A stretch of 64,000 nucleotides of DNA from Ectobius pallidus (lineage: Eukaryota; Arthropoda; Insecta; Blattodea; Ectobiidae), in the NCBI GenBank assembly GCA_964059195.1, contig CAXKWD010000005.1:137407686-137471685 (forward strand). The letters are read 5' to 3'. The notes beneath the pieces were generated by a model. The model did not search any database, was not told where the DNA came from, and worked only from the letters and a program-made list of their open reading frames with translations. Made by a program: the position numbers and the translations under genes. Positions 23,497-34,439 of this stretch are shown here, in pieces (the stretch's first letter is position 1; each line of letters begins with the position of its first letter).

Positions 23497-23705
23497 TGGA
23501 CGCCCACAGGGTTCCAGGAGGTTGAGGCTCCCAGATTTTGGACATTCGTAACATGAAGGTGGTGAGGTTGTCAACCTTACGCACCGGCCGCCTTTATCCC
23601 CACGATTGCTCCTGGTACTCATTTCTGTTCAAGGCTGAGTTGACCCCAGAGACATAGTACCACCAGAAGGATTAGGCAGGAATCGATCCCATAATATTCA
23701 GGTTT
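23497..23705 (-). repeat. SINE family A piece in left arm
   Basis: Read on the minus strand it contains CTAATCCTTCTGGTGG, CCAGGAGCAATCG, GGCGGCCGGTGCGTAAGG and CAACCTCCTGGAACCC. The tRNA-like head is missing. The identical mirror piece is at 31895-32103. Confidence 0.75.
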
Positions 23706-24031
23706 AAAATGCAACTCATTCTATAAATATTTTTTTATTCTACCACAAATTATAACATTAAGTCCTTCATTATTATGCAAGTTTCCATTTGCAATCAAAT
23801 TTAAACCATAAATAAAACATTTTGAAAAATAATATCGAAGAACCTCGGTTCCAGTAAAGGTAACCAACAGTCTTTTTAACTAACTATAGTTATTTTACCA
23901 TAATTCATACTTCTTGCTGTATGTATTATAATATTGCAATGGTTGGTAACATTTTTTGTGATCAACCAGAAAACTGAAACATAATCTCATAAATCGATAA
24001 TATTTTGGGATTCGTCTTATAGGACAGATAG

Positions 24032-24170
24032 AACTCCATGGCACTACATCCCTGAAGGGACAAGGCATACCAACAGTCCGCTATGTTATCTACCATAGCC
24101 AGATAGTAGGATTGGAGCCATATGACAAGCATGCCGACACCCATAGCTGTTAATGATGGTTTCCATAACC
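24032..24170 (-). repeat. SINE family B piece in left arm
   Basis: It contains the reverse complements of TTATGGAAACCATCATTAAC, GGCATGCTTGTCATATGG and CCTTGTCCCTTCAGGGATG. Only the 3' half of the SINE remains. The mirror piece is at 31430-31568. Confidence 0.75.
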
Positions 24171-25887
24171 ATAGGATAGATAGACTATACGGTAAACTAT
24201 AAATCTTTAACGAAAATTTATATCTCGTCTTAGCTGAAAGTCGTCTTATAGAAATATACGGCATTCCTCAAACTTAAGTATTTTACAAAATAATTTTTAT
24301 TGTTATAATGTTTAATCTATAACTGTAACCGTGACTTATATAATTCAGATTAATGGATAATATTGCTTCTATATTATACTTAGTTTTTATTTATTTATTT
24401 TATTATTATTATTATTATTATTATTTCATGGTAAAAACATTGAACATAAAGATCATGTCTGATGCTTTTGCGGTCTAGACACTTGATAGTTTTATGAAAA
24501 TGTAATAAATTTAATTGTCTCTTGTTCTCAATGCTAACCTTTATCAAGTATATGCTAGAGTGTTTATATAAAATATTTTTACATCATTAATTAAATTTCG
24601 TAGACAGAGCTTATAAGGTGGATGGTACATTCTTTGCATTATTTAAAAAAAAAACCCGAGACTAAACAAACAATACGTTACTATATTATTATATAAGTTA
24701 CCGATGTCTAGTGATCCACATCCGGATTCATAGTACAAAAAAGTTCATACTACACGATACTCAACCCACACACATAAACATAGTACATACTACCTATTCT
24801 TTCTTCATTATATACATTTTCCCTAAATAGCGAGACATCGGATATACTCAGAGATCTTCGTTTCACATCGTTCTTGCAATGCAATGAACAAATATTTTAA
24901 TTTAATTTTAATGTAAATTACTTACAGTCAATTAAAATAGCGGACAAAACCGCGGGCTCTATCACGAACAAACCACCTCTGAAGTTGACAAATAAAATTC
25001 ATCTACCCACAAACAGTTGAGAATCGATACAGTATTACACACGAGTAATACAATCAAGAAAGCAGTGGTATTTATCAATGTCCTACTACATAACCGAATC
25101 TGAGACCATGGAATTTTAGCTTTTTCATTAATTATTATCGTTTTAAATATTATTATACTCTTAACTTTTCAATTAATTATCGAGGTCAAACCGCGAACAC
25201 CTGCTACTTATTAACAATTTCACCATGTTTCACTTATACTTTGAGACCATATCGTATACTTTATTGTTGACGTGTTAGTAAATATTCATTTCATCACGCA
25301 TTCAACGCTGGAAAAGTCTTCAATACGATAATTGTAAAAATCAGATGCATTTTATTAAAAATACAACTTTGTCAAATTACGACTATGTTATAATTTCACT
25401 TCAAAACGCATTTATCACGCATATGACTATATCAGTGTAAAATTCCCACATAAAAATAAAGTTCAAAACGTATTTTTCAAACCTATGACTAAAACGGTGT
25501 AATACTAACAAAAACACCTATGTATTGCTTGTAGAACGCATACTTATAACAAGAAACATACCAAGACACAAACCTAAAATATCATTATCTAAAACAAGAC
25601 TAATCCTATAGGACCAAGACCACACCTACACCAAACCTAAAATAACTGGATGAGAAGGATCAACCATCTAAAATATGCAAAAAGTAATAGTCATATGTAA
25701 TTTATACTTATATTTTTATTTCATGTATATACGGCTTTTAATATAATATTGTGTTACAATAAAAAATTAATCAAATAATTTTAATGTTAACGCAAGAATT
25801 CTTAAGAGTTTACAATCCCGAGACACATCACCTAAACCTGTTTCCCACGTTATTTAACACATAGTTTTCAGAAAATGTCTTTCTTCC

Positions 25888-27048
25888 TCATTTGATATAT
25901 TCTCGGTTCTTCAATTTGGATATGATTTCTTGTATCTCGTTGTTATGCGAATGATTCCCTGCTTCAGACAAAAGCAGCAGCAAACGTAATCTATCAATGT
26001 CTGCGTTGGGATCATAATCTAATTTGTGTTTCGTATATAAGTCCTCCCGCACGGCAATACTGTGCGATGAACCCTCATCGGATGAGTCTGAATATCGCTC
26101 TTCCGGAAATGAGTCTGAACATTGGTCCCCATCTTCTTCTTCTTCTTTACCCTCCTCTTCCGAAAATAATTTTTTAATGATGTGAGGATATTTTTGACCA
26201 TTGACTCTACGTATGTTTTCGCTCTCTTCATAATTTTCTTTGTGAGCACTAGTCTTCTCCAAAATCTCCTTATACGTGGTTAAGTCATAACGGTTGTATA
26301 AATCTTTATTTGGTTTACTTTTCGTTAGTAGTTCAAGCAGTCCAGGACGGACGATATACCTCTCGTTACCAATATAAATGTTATCGTTTTTAATGGTGAC
26401 GGGCGATTTACCAATGGTGAATACCTGCCTATCAGGATTCCATTTTATTCCGTAAACATCATCATTTCTCGGTTTAAGCTGAACGAGTTTCTGGATGTAA
26501 GGTGTAGATACTCGCCCGTAGAAATTTTCTAGCATATAGTTATAATGCTTCTGTAGAATTTGATCGGAGGGCTTATATGATCCATATTTCATTTCTGGAT
26601 CCTGTGATTCATGCTGATTTTTGTCTTTATTCAAGTTCACGATTTCTTCCAAGGGGTAGGTTATCGGATTTACAATATCGCTAATCTCTTGTTTCGACTG
26701 AAGCTCGGGTTTTCTTAATGTTAAATATTTTTCTCGTATAGAATTGTCATATATCACATTGTCTGACAATATATGTTTATCTTGTACTCGTGGGAAAAGT
26801 TTCTGTGATTCATCCTTATGAATCATTATCAGATGCCTCTTCAGACCGGAAGTATTAAGATTTTTCATTTTTAATTCGACTTTCTTATGCTTCGATCTTT
26901 CGCATAGTTTGCATAGACCGTAAGGTTCCCCACTACCATGAACTATCTCGAAAAATTCATTATATTTACTGTTTGTCTTCCCCAACATCAGTTCCGATTG
27001 GAAGGATACTGCACTCTCACTACTTTGACCCATGTTCTCACCACTCAT
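25888..27048 (-). CDS. BED-finger protein with DUF8207-like domain, left-arm copy
   Basis: This 386-residue intact frame ends TGA. Residues about 28-80 form a BED-type zinc finger: aromatic start YNEFFEIV, C46 and C49, then H72 and H77 (C-x2-C..H-x4-H). Residues about 196-295 (DDVYGIKWNPDRQVFTIG to KYPHIIKKLF, with PGLLELLTKSKPN and a TTYKEIL..SAHK segment) resemble a domain I recall as DUF8207 in insect element proteins. An acidic stretch (296-330) follows, and then a C-terminal helix-rich motif IDRLRLLLLLSEAGN..NNEIQEIISKL. A DNA-binding or packaging role for the element is possible but not shown. The only other coding feature of the element is its identical mirror copy. Confidence 0.85.
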   Translation of the reverse strand: MSGENMGQSSESAVSFQSELMLGKTNSKYNEFFEIVHGSGEPYGLCKLCERSKHKKVELKMKNLNTSGLKRHLIMIHKDESQKLFPRVQDKHILSDNVIYDNSIREKYLTLRKPELQSKQEISDIVNPITYPLEEIVNLNKDKNQHESQDPEMKYGSYKPSDQILQKHYNYMLENFYGRVSTPYIQKLVQLKPRNDDVYGIKWNPDRQVFTIGKSPVTIKNDNIYIGNERYIVRPGLLELLTKSKPNKDLYNRYDLTTYKEILEKTSAHKENYEESENIRRVNGQKYPHIIKKLFSEEEGKEEEEDGDQCSDSFPEERYSDSSDEGSSHSIAVREDLYTKHKLDYDPNADIDRLRLLLLLSEAGNHSHNNEIQEIISKLKNREYIK

Positions 27049-27442
27049 TTCGTAACTTTACCTCCACAGATCCAATGTTGATCATCAACTAACTGTATTT
27101 ACCACACATCAAGTCTTTATTAAGTAAAAATGTCGTAGTATCCAAAAAGGTCAAACCTCAGGTTTTAAACAAGATATCACATCATTTTGGAGTCTTACAG
27201 GTTATTTCTCATATGAATGGTCTTTATCTCGATCTGAATATCGTTATCTCGATCTCAATCGCGCTATCTAGGTGTAGATGTTGACGTAGGTCTTGGTCCT
27301 GGTATCGGTATTGGTCTTATGTATTTACCATACATCATCTCTTTATTGCTGAAACTCGTAACGTCTAACAATGTAGGTGTAGTCTTGTAATAGGAGTGAT
27401 TTTCCATAGTCCAGACTAGTTCTACCTAGAAAAAGTCAGTCC

Positions 27443-28191
27443 TTGTTCTATTTCTTGTTCTTGTTCATGTCCTTGTCCTATTTCTTGTTCTTGATCTTGT
27501 TCTATTTCTTGTTCTTGTTCTTGTTCTTGTTCTTGTCCTATTTCTTGTTCTTGTTCTTGATCTTGTTCTATTTCTTGTTCTTGTTCTATTTCTTGTTCTT
27601 GTTCATATCCTTGTCCTATTTCTTGTTCTTGTTCTTGATCTTGTTCTTGTTCTATTTCTTGATCTTGTTCTATTTCTTGTTCTTGTTCATATCCTTGTCC
27701 TATTTCTTGTTCTTGATCTTGTTCTATTTCTTGTTCTTGTTCTATTTCTTGTTCTTGTTCATGTCCTTGTCCTATTTCTTGTTCTTGTTCTTGATCTTGT
27801 TCTTGTTCTATTTCTTGATCTTGTTCTATTTCTTGTTCTTGTTCTTGTTCTTGATCTTGTTCTTGTTCTTGTTCTTGATCTTGTTCTTGTTCTATTTCTT
27901 GTTCTTGTTCATGTCCTTGTCCTATTTCTTGTTCTTGTTCTTGATCTTGTTCTTGTTCTATTTCTTGATCTTGTTCTATTTCTTGTTCTTGTTCATATCC
28001 TTGTCCTATTTCTTGTTCATATCCTTGTCCTATTTCTTGTTCTTGATCTTGTTCTATTTCTTGTTCTTGTTCTATTTCTTGTTCTTGTTCATGTCCTTGT
28101 CCTATTTCTTGTTCTTGTTCTTGATCTTGTTCTTGTTCTATTTCTTGATCTTGTTCTATTTCTTGTTCTTGTTCATGTCCTTGTAGGATCT
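27443..28191 (+). repeat. Directional TTCTTG-hexamer array at the palindrome centre
   Basis: It is built of six-base words TTCTTG, TTCTAT, TTGATC, TTCATG, TTCATA and TCCTTG. Spacings between repeated landmark blocks (CATGTCC at 27466, 27760, 27910, 28090 and 28174) are multiples of six. It is not symmetric. The plus strand keeps one open frame of Phe/Leu/Tyr/Ile codons (27443-28186). The minus strand keeps one of Glu/Gln with Asp, Ile, Gly and His but has no ATG. Both are by-products of a six-base period, and I do not call a protein. Confidence 0.9.
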
Positions 28192-28585
28192 GGACTGACT
28201 TTTTCTAGGTAGAACTAGTCTGGACTATGGAAAATCACTCCTATTACAAGACTACACCTACATTGTTAGACGTTACGAGTTTCAGCAATAAAGAGATGAT
28301 GTATGGTAAATACATAAGACCAATACCGATACCAGGACCAAGACCAACGTCAACATCTACACCTAGATAGCGCGATTGAGATCGAGATAACGATATTCAG
28401 ATCGAGATAAAGACCATTCATATGAGAAATAACCTGTAAGACTCCAAAATGATGTGATATCTTGTTTAAAACCTGAGGTTTGACCTTTTTGGATACTACG
28501 ACATTTTTACTTAATAAAGACTTGATGTGTGGTAAATACAGTTAGTTGATGATCAACATTGGATCTGTGGAGGTAAAGTTACGAA

Positions 28586-29746
28586 ATGAGTGGTGAGAAC
28601 ATGGGTCAAAGTAGTGAGAGTGCAGTATCCTTCCAATCGGAACTGATGTTGGGGAAGACAAACAGTAAATATAATGAATTTTTCGAGATAGTTCATGGTA
28701 GTGGGGAACCTTACGGTCTATGCAAACTATGCGAAAGATCGAAGCATAAGAAAGTCGAATTAAAAATGAAAAATCTTAATACTTCCGGTCTGAAGAGGCA
28801 TCTGATAATGATTCATAAGGATGAATCACAGAAACTTTTCCCACGAGTACAAGATAAACATATATTGTCAGACAATGTGATATATGACAATTCTATACGA
28901 GAAAAATATTTAACATTAAGAAAACCCGAGCTTCAGTCGAAACAAGAGATTAGCGATATTGTAAATCCGATAACCTACCCCTTGGAAGAAATCGTGAACT
29001 TGAATAAAGACAAAAATCAGCATGAATCACAGGATCCAGAAATGAAATATGGATCATATAAGCCCTCCGATCAAATTCTACAGAAGCATTATAACTATAT
29101 GCTAGAAAATTTCTACGGGCGAGTATCTACACCTTACATCCAGAAACTCGTTCAGCTTAAACCGAGAAATGATGATGTTTACGGAATAAAATGGAATCCT
29201 GATAGGCAGGTATTCACCATTGGTAAATCGCCCGTCACCATTAAAAACGATAACATTTATATTGGTAACGAGAGGTATATCGTCCGTCCTGGACTGCTTG
29301 AACTACTAACGAAAAGTAAACCAAATAAAGATTTATACAACCGTTATGACTTAACCACGTATAAGGAGATTTTGGAGAAGACTAGTGCTCACAAAGAAAA
29401 TTATGAAGAGAGCGAAAACATACGTAGAGTCAATGGTCAAAAATATCCTCACATCATTAAAAAATTATTTTCGGAAGAGGAGGGTAAAGAAGAAGAAGAA
29501 GATGGGGACCAATGTTCAGACTCATTTCCGGAAGAGCGATATTCAGACTCATCCGATGAGGGTTCATCGCACAGTATTGCCGTGCGGGAGGACTTATATA
29601 CGAAACACAAATTAGATTATGATCCCAACGCAGACATTGATAGATTACGTTTGCTGCTGCTTTTGTCTGAAGCAGGGAATCATTCGCATAACAACGAGAT
29701 ACAAGAAATCATATCCAAATTGAAGAACCGAGAATATATCAAATGA
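28586..29746 (+). CDS. BED-finger protein with DUF8207-like domain, right-arm copy
   Basis: The translation is identical to the left-arm gene over all 386 residues. The two genes point away from the central hexamer array, so each start codon lies about 400 bp from it and the intervening arm sequence is the likely promoter region. Identity of both copies implies recent duplication, gene conversion or continued selection. The upstream gap holds several direct ATCGAGATAA words (28381-28410), whose role is unknown. Confidence 0.85.
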   Translation: MSGENMGQSSESAVSFQSELMLGKTNSKYNEFFEIVHGSGEPYGLCKLCERSKHKKVELKMKNLNTSGLKRHLIMIHKDESQKLFPRVQDKHILSDNVIYDNSIREKYLTLRKPELQSKQEISDIVNPITYPLEEIVNLNKDKNQHESQDPEMKYGSYKPSDQILQKHYNYMLENFYGRVSTPYIQKLVQLKPRNDDVYGIKWNPDRQVFTIGKSPVTIKNDNIYIGNERYIVRPGLLELLTKSKPNKDLYNRYDLTTYKEILEKTSAHKENYEESENIRRVNGQKYPHIIKKLFSEEEGKEEEEDGDQCSDSFPEERYSDSSDEGSSHSIAVREDLYTKHKLDYDPNADIDRLRLLLLLSEAGNHSHNNEIQEIISKLKNREYIK

Positions 29747-31429
29747 GGAAGAAAGACATTTTCTGAAAACTATGTGTTAAATAACGTGGGAAACAGGTTT
29801 AGGTGATGTGTCTCGGGATTGTAAACTCTTAAGAATTCTTGCGTTAACATTAAAATTATTTGATTAATTTTTTATTGTAACACAATATTATATTAAAAGC
29901 CGTATATACATGAAATAAAAATATAAGTATAAATTACATATGACTATTACTTTTTGCATATTTTAGATGGTTGATCCTTCTCATCCAGTTATTTTAGGTT
30001 TGGTGTAGGTGTGGTCTTGGTCCTATAGGATTAGTCTTGTTTTAGATAATGATATTTTAGGTTTGTGTCTTGGTATGTTTCTTGTTATAAGTATGCGTTC
30101 TACAAGCAATACATAGGTGTTTTTGTTAGTATTACACCGTTTTAGTCATAGGTTTGAAAAATACGTTTTGAACTTTATTTTTATGTGGGAATTTTACACT
30201 GATATAGTCATATGCGTGATAAATGCGTTTTGAAGTGAAATTATAACATAGTCGTAATTTGACAAAGTTGTATTTTTAATAAAATGCATCTGATTTTTAC
30301 AATTATCGTATTGAAGACTTTTCCAGCGTTGAATGCGTGATGAAATGAATATTTACTAACACGTCAACAATAAAGTATACGATATGGTCTCAAAGTATAA
30401 GTGAAACATGGTGAAATTGTTAATAAGTAGCAGGTGTTCGCGGTTTGACCTCGATAATTAATTGAAAAGTTAAGAGTATAATAATATTTAAAACGATAAT
30501 AATTAATGAAAAAGCTAAAATTCCATGGTCTCAGATTCGGTTATGTAGTAGGACATTGATAAATACCACTGCTTTCTTGATTGTATTACTCGTGTGTAAT
30601 ACTGTATCGATTCTCAACTGTTTGTGGGTAGATGAATTTTATTTGTCAACTTCAGAGGTGGTTTGTTCGTGATAGAGCCCGCGGTTTTGTCCGCTATTTT
30701 AATTGACTGTAAGTAATTTACATTAAAATTAAATTAAAATATTTGTTCATTGCATTGCAAGAACGATGTGAAACGAAGATCTCTGAGTATATCCGATGTC
30801 TCGCTATTTAGGGAAAATGTATATAATGAAGAAAGAATAGGTAGTATGTACTATGTTTATGTGTGTGGGTTGAGTATCGTGTAGTATGAACTTTTTTGTA
30901 CTATGAATCCGGATGTGGATCACTAGACATCGGTAACTTATATAATAATATAGTAACGTATTGTTTGTTTAGTCTCGGGTTTTTTTTTTAAATAATGCAA
31001 AGAATGTACCATCCACCTTATAAGCTCTGTCTACGAAATTTAATTAATGATGTAAAAATATTTTATATAAACACTCTAGCATATACTTGATAAAGGTTAG
31101 CATTGAGAACAAGAGACAATTAAATTTATTACATTTTCATAAAACTATCAAGTGTCTAGACCGCAAAAGCATCAGACATGATCTTTATGTTCAATGTTTT
31201 TACCATGAAATAATAATAATAATAATAATAATAAAATAAATAAATAAAAACTAAGTATAATATAGAAGCAATATTATCCATTAATCTGAATTATATAAGT
31301 CACGGTTACAGTTATAGATTAAACATTATAACAATAAAAATTATTTTGTAAAATACTTAAGTTTGAGGAATGCCGTATATTTCTATAAGACGACTTTCAG
31401 TAGTTTACCGTATAGTCTATCTATCCTAT

Positions 31430-31568
31430 GGTTATGGAAACCATCATTAACAGCTATGGGTGTCGGCATGCTTGTCATATGGCTCCAATCCTACTATCTG
31501 GCTATGGTAGATAACATAGCGGACTGTTGGTATGCCTTGTCCCTTCAGGGATGTAGTGCCATGGAGTT
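31430..31568 (+). repeat. SINE family B piece in right arm
   Basis: Mirror of 24032-24170, with the same truncation points. Confidence 0.75.
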
Positions 31569-31894
31569 CTATCTGTCCTATAAGACGAATCCCAAAATAT
31601 TATCGATTTATGAGATTATGTTTCAGTTTTCTGGTTGATCACAAAAAATGTTACCAACCATTGCAATATTATAATACATACAGCAAGAAGTATGAATTAT
31701 GGTAAAATAACTATAGTTAGTTAAAAAGACTGTTGGTTACCTTTACTGGAACCGAGGTTCTTCGATATTATTTTTCAAAATGTTTTATTTATGGTTTAAA
31801 TTTGATTGCAAATGGAAACTTGCATAATAATGAAGGACTTAATGTTATAATTTGTGGTAGAATAAAAAAATATTTATAGAATGAGTTGCATTTT

Positions 31895-32103
31895 AAACCT
31901 GAATATTATGGGATCGATTCCTGCCTAATCCTTCTGGTGGTACTATGTCTCTGGGGTCAACTCAGCCTTGAACAGAAATGAGTACCAGGAGCAATCGTGG
32001 GGATAAAGGCGGCCGGTGCGTAAGGTTGACAACCTCACCACCTTCATGTTACGAATGTCCAAAATCTGGGAGCCTCAACCTCCTGGAACCCTGTGGGCGT
32101 CCA
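31895..32103 (+). repeat. SINE family A piece in right arm
   Basis: Mirror of 23497-23705, with the same truncation points and sequence in the blocks compared. Confidence 0.75.
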
Positions 32104-33194
32104 TTGTTTGTAAAAGGGAACATTTAATTTAATTATAGAATGACTAACCAGAGCATGGTTGTGGAAAGAAAAATCATAACACTTTAAACACTCATGTTAT
32201 AAATGTGTGTGTGTTTGGAAACATGCGGGCGGGCAGGAAACAATTACACACAGGTGTTCGCTAATGTAGAATTCACTGTGTGTGACATCTGTTATAAAAG
32301 TAACTTCAGAAATAGAATGGTTTGCGGTAATTAGCTAATTGATTACCATAGTCCGATATTAATTTCGAATATGTAAACTCGAATGTATGACAAATCTACA
32401 TTTCTTTACCAATTTACACGAAATTTTGCACACATGCCTGGTTAAGCCCGGGAAGTAACATTAAAATTGAAGAAAATCACTCCTTCCCTTGAAAATTATA
32501 TAATTTGTGAGAATATTATATTAAAAATGAAATCCCATTCAGTTGTCAGGACAACAGTTATTGTTTACATTGTTTATATGGGGTTTTGGATGTTACGTAA
32601 TATTGGACTTTAACGAAGTTTGATGCTAACGATGTAATACATGAAAAAAAAAGCACAATGTGATGTAGTCACATAACTTTCTCTACCCTCGACATAAGAA
32701 ATATTTTCTCACTTCACATTTTGATGTAGAATAAGATGTCGTATTGTAGGAACAGCTTAAGTGTGTGCCAGTGAGTATGCTATATCAGAAGTCTGTAAAT
32801 AATCCTTTCCGCTTATATGTTATCCATAGCTGTAGACTATGTATTAGTTGAGATTTTTCATAGTTCTTAAGCATGGGATGTAACATTTTGAGTCCTATGC
32901 TCGCAGTATATTATGTTCCGGGTTTTAGGGGAGGAAAGTATGAAAGTGATATTGCAGTTCTCAACCCCGAAACGTTTGTATGGTAGCATGAGAATAAGAA
33001 ATAAAATTTTCCGCCAAGTCGGTACAATCTTATGTAATTTATGTTTCTTTTTATTTCACCATAAAAAGTTATATCTAGCGTTTTCTGAGGGAATAGTTTG
33101 AGTGTAATAAGTCGTTCTTCCTATTTCAAATTGTAATTGCCTATATAAGGACCTAGAGATTCAAAATCGAAAGTCCTTCATAAGTAGATTTCAA

Positions 33195-33255
33195 ATAAAA
33201 TAAAATACAAAACCCGGGAGACGCCGGGTCTTTTAAGCTAGTTTCAAATAAAATA
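33195..33255 (+). mobile_element. Helitron-like 3' end, right arm
   Basis: Hairpin at 33212-33229 and CTAG at 33238-33241, mirroring the left arm. Confidence 0.45.
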
Positions 33256-34381
33256 AATCCATACATGACGTGTGCTATATGAAAACAGGATTAAATGGTA
33301 GTGAATAAAATTTAAATGTGTTTTTTCTAAAGATTACACACGATTTTCTCTTAGTTTTTACTGTTTAAATGTTCCTTGTATAATATCACCATCTGATGGT
33401 AATTAAATAAACTACGATGAGATGTGATATTTTTAGATTTGGTCAGGATAAATATTAAATTTAAAAAATGTCAGATGCCTACATACATCCAAATGGGATG
33501 TGAACCTTTGGGGGACTAGAACTTAGTCCTCTCGGTCAATCTGACTCGGATGGAATAAAATATCGATCAATCGATAAAATTAATCATGGTATCGATTTCT
33601 CGTAAATATAGTAAATGTAAAATCATATTTAAAAATGGTAATAGCGAAATATGTTATAAAATATACTCAATGATAAAATAAAACAAACAAAAAAACCGAA
33701 TTTTAATTGATAACCAAAAAGTGTTAGTTGGGGATGTACCCGCTGGAACATATGGCGCTAGGGTACGAACCGTAAAAAATGCTTGTGTGCGCATGCGTTG
33801 TAGTAATAACCGTTATTTTTTAAACTTACCGCCGAAACATGTCTCGACTTGAATGAACACACAGTGTAGGACCTCCTCATGCGAGGCAAGTAGCCCCTTA
33901 TAATGATGCATAGCGGATCTTATCTTGACCGGATGTGGGGTGACCACAGTGTGTGGCCACCTCTGCGTTAAAAGGTCTTAAACCCTACCATCCAACCATG
34001 TCGGACTTATCATTGCATGGATACAAATGCTTGAAAGCAATGAACCATATCTTAACCGGATGCGCGACTTAATAGCCAAAAGGTCTTAACCCCATCCATG
34101 TCGGATACGGTTGACCGGGACCAGGTGATGGGCTGGTCACAGTGCATGACCTCCTTATCAATATATCTTGACCGAAAAGCCAGGTGGTCTTATCTTGACC
34201 GGAAGGGCCAATGCATTAGGGCTTATCTAATCATTGATGCGCAAAAAAGGCGCGAACGGTCTAAGCCTTCGATGACGTCATCATCCCAACCCCACACCGG
34301 GCCACCCATCTCAAGCCCCCCAAGCCCCCCATCTCAAGCCCCCCAAGCCCCCCATGACATCATGAACAAAAGCAAACTACT

Positions 34382-34387
34382 GTAGTG
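34382..34387. other. Right target-site duplication of the palindrome
   Basis: GTAGTG begins one base after the last paired position of the right arm and matches 21213-21218. Confidence 0.7.
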
Positions 34388-34439
34388 ATATAATGACACT
34401 CCATATAACATAACGTTCAATGTGCCATTCGTATTTACG

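Larger units (their letters stand above)
21219..27442. repeat. Left inverted arm
   Basis: This 6,224-bp arm holds, from the outside in: G-rich repeats, CCGGTYAAGATA repeats, a Helitron-like end at 22359-22380, a SINE A piece (23497-23705), a SINE B piece (24032-24170), a (TTA)8 tract and the BED-finger gene. It has a 34-bp segment (24200-24233) that the right arm lacks. Confidence 0.92.
21219..34381. mobile_element. Palindromic (foldback) element, Polinton-like termini, 13,163 bp
   Basis: Two inverted arms, 21219-27442 and 28192-34381, surround a 749-bp hexamer array. Left and right positions sum to 55634 near the centre and to 55600 outside a 34-bp indel, so every paired feature mirrors exactly. 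The outer ends are AGTAGTTTGCTTTTG and its complement. A perfect GTAGTG flanks each side (21213-21218, 34382-34387). A 6-bp duplication with 5'-AG and CT-3' ends is the rule for Polinton/Maverick elements. However, no polymerase, integrase, protease, ATPase or capsid gene is present, and true Polinton terminal repeats are usually about 0.1-1 kb. It is best called a non-autonomous element of uncertain class, possibly Polinton-derived. Confidence 0.85.
28192..34381. repeat. Right inverted arm
   Basis: This 6,190-bp arm is the reverse complement of the left arm. All blocks compared matched base for base except the 34-bp gap at 31400/31401 and one substitution at 28346 (paired with 27288). The (TTA)8 tract has the same length in both arms. 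Confidence 0.92.

Noticed and set aside
26019..26249. 76-residue frame and its mirror at 29385-29615
   Set aside because: Lies inside the 386-residue BED-finger genes in another frame; shadow only.
27443..28186. 247-residue Phe/Leu/Tyr frame across the hexamer array
   Set aside because: A six-base repeat keeps several frames open by construction. The composition follows the repeat words and no domain is present.
21219..34381. Assembly artefact (folded read) as the explanation of the palindrome
   Set aside because: The arms differ by a 34-bp indel and a substitution, the spacer is asymmetric, and a matching hexamer flanks the exact ends. It still deserves confirmation with raw reads.
21212..34389. 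hAT-type 8-bp duplication (AGTAGTGA / TGTAGTGA) for the palindrome
   Set aside because: The first base mismatches, while the 6-bp reading gives a perfect duplication plus AG/CT ends.
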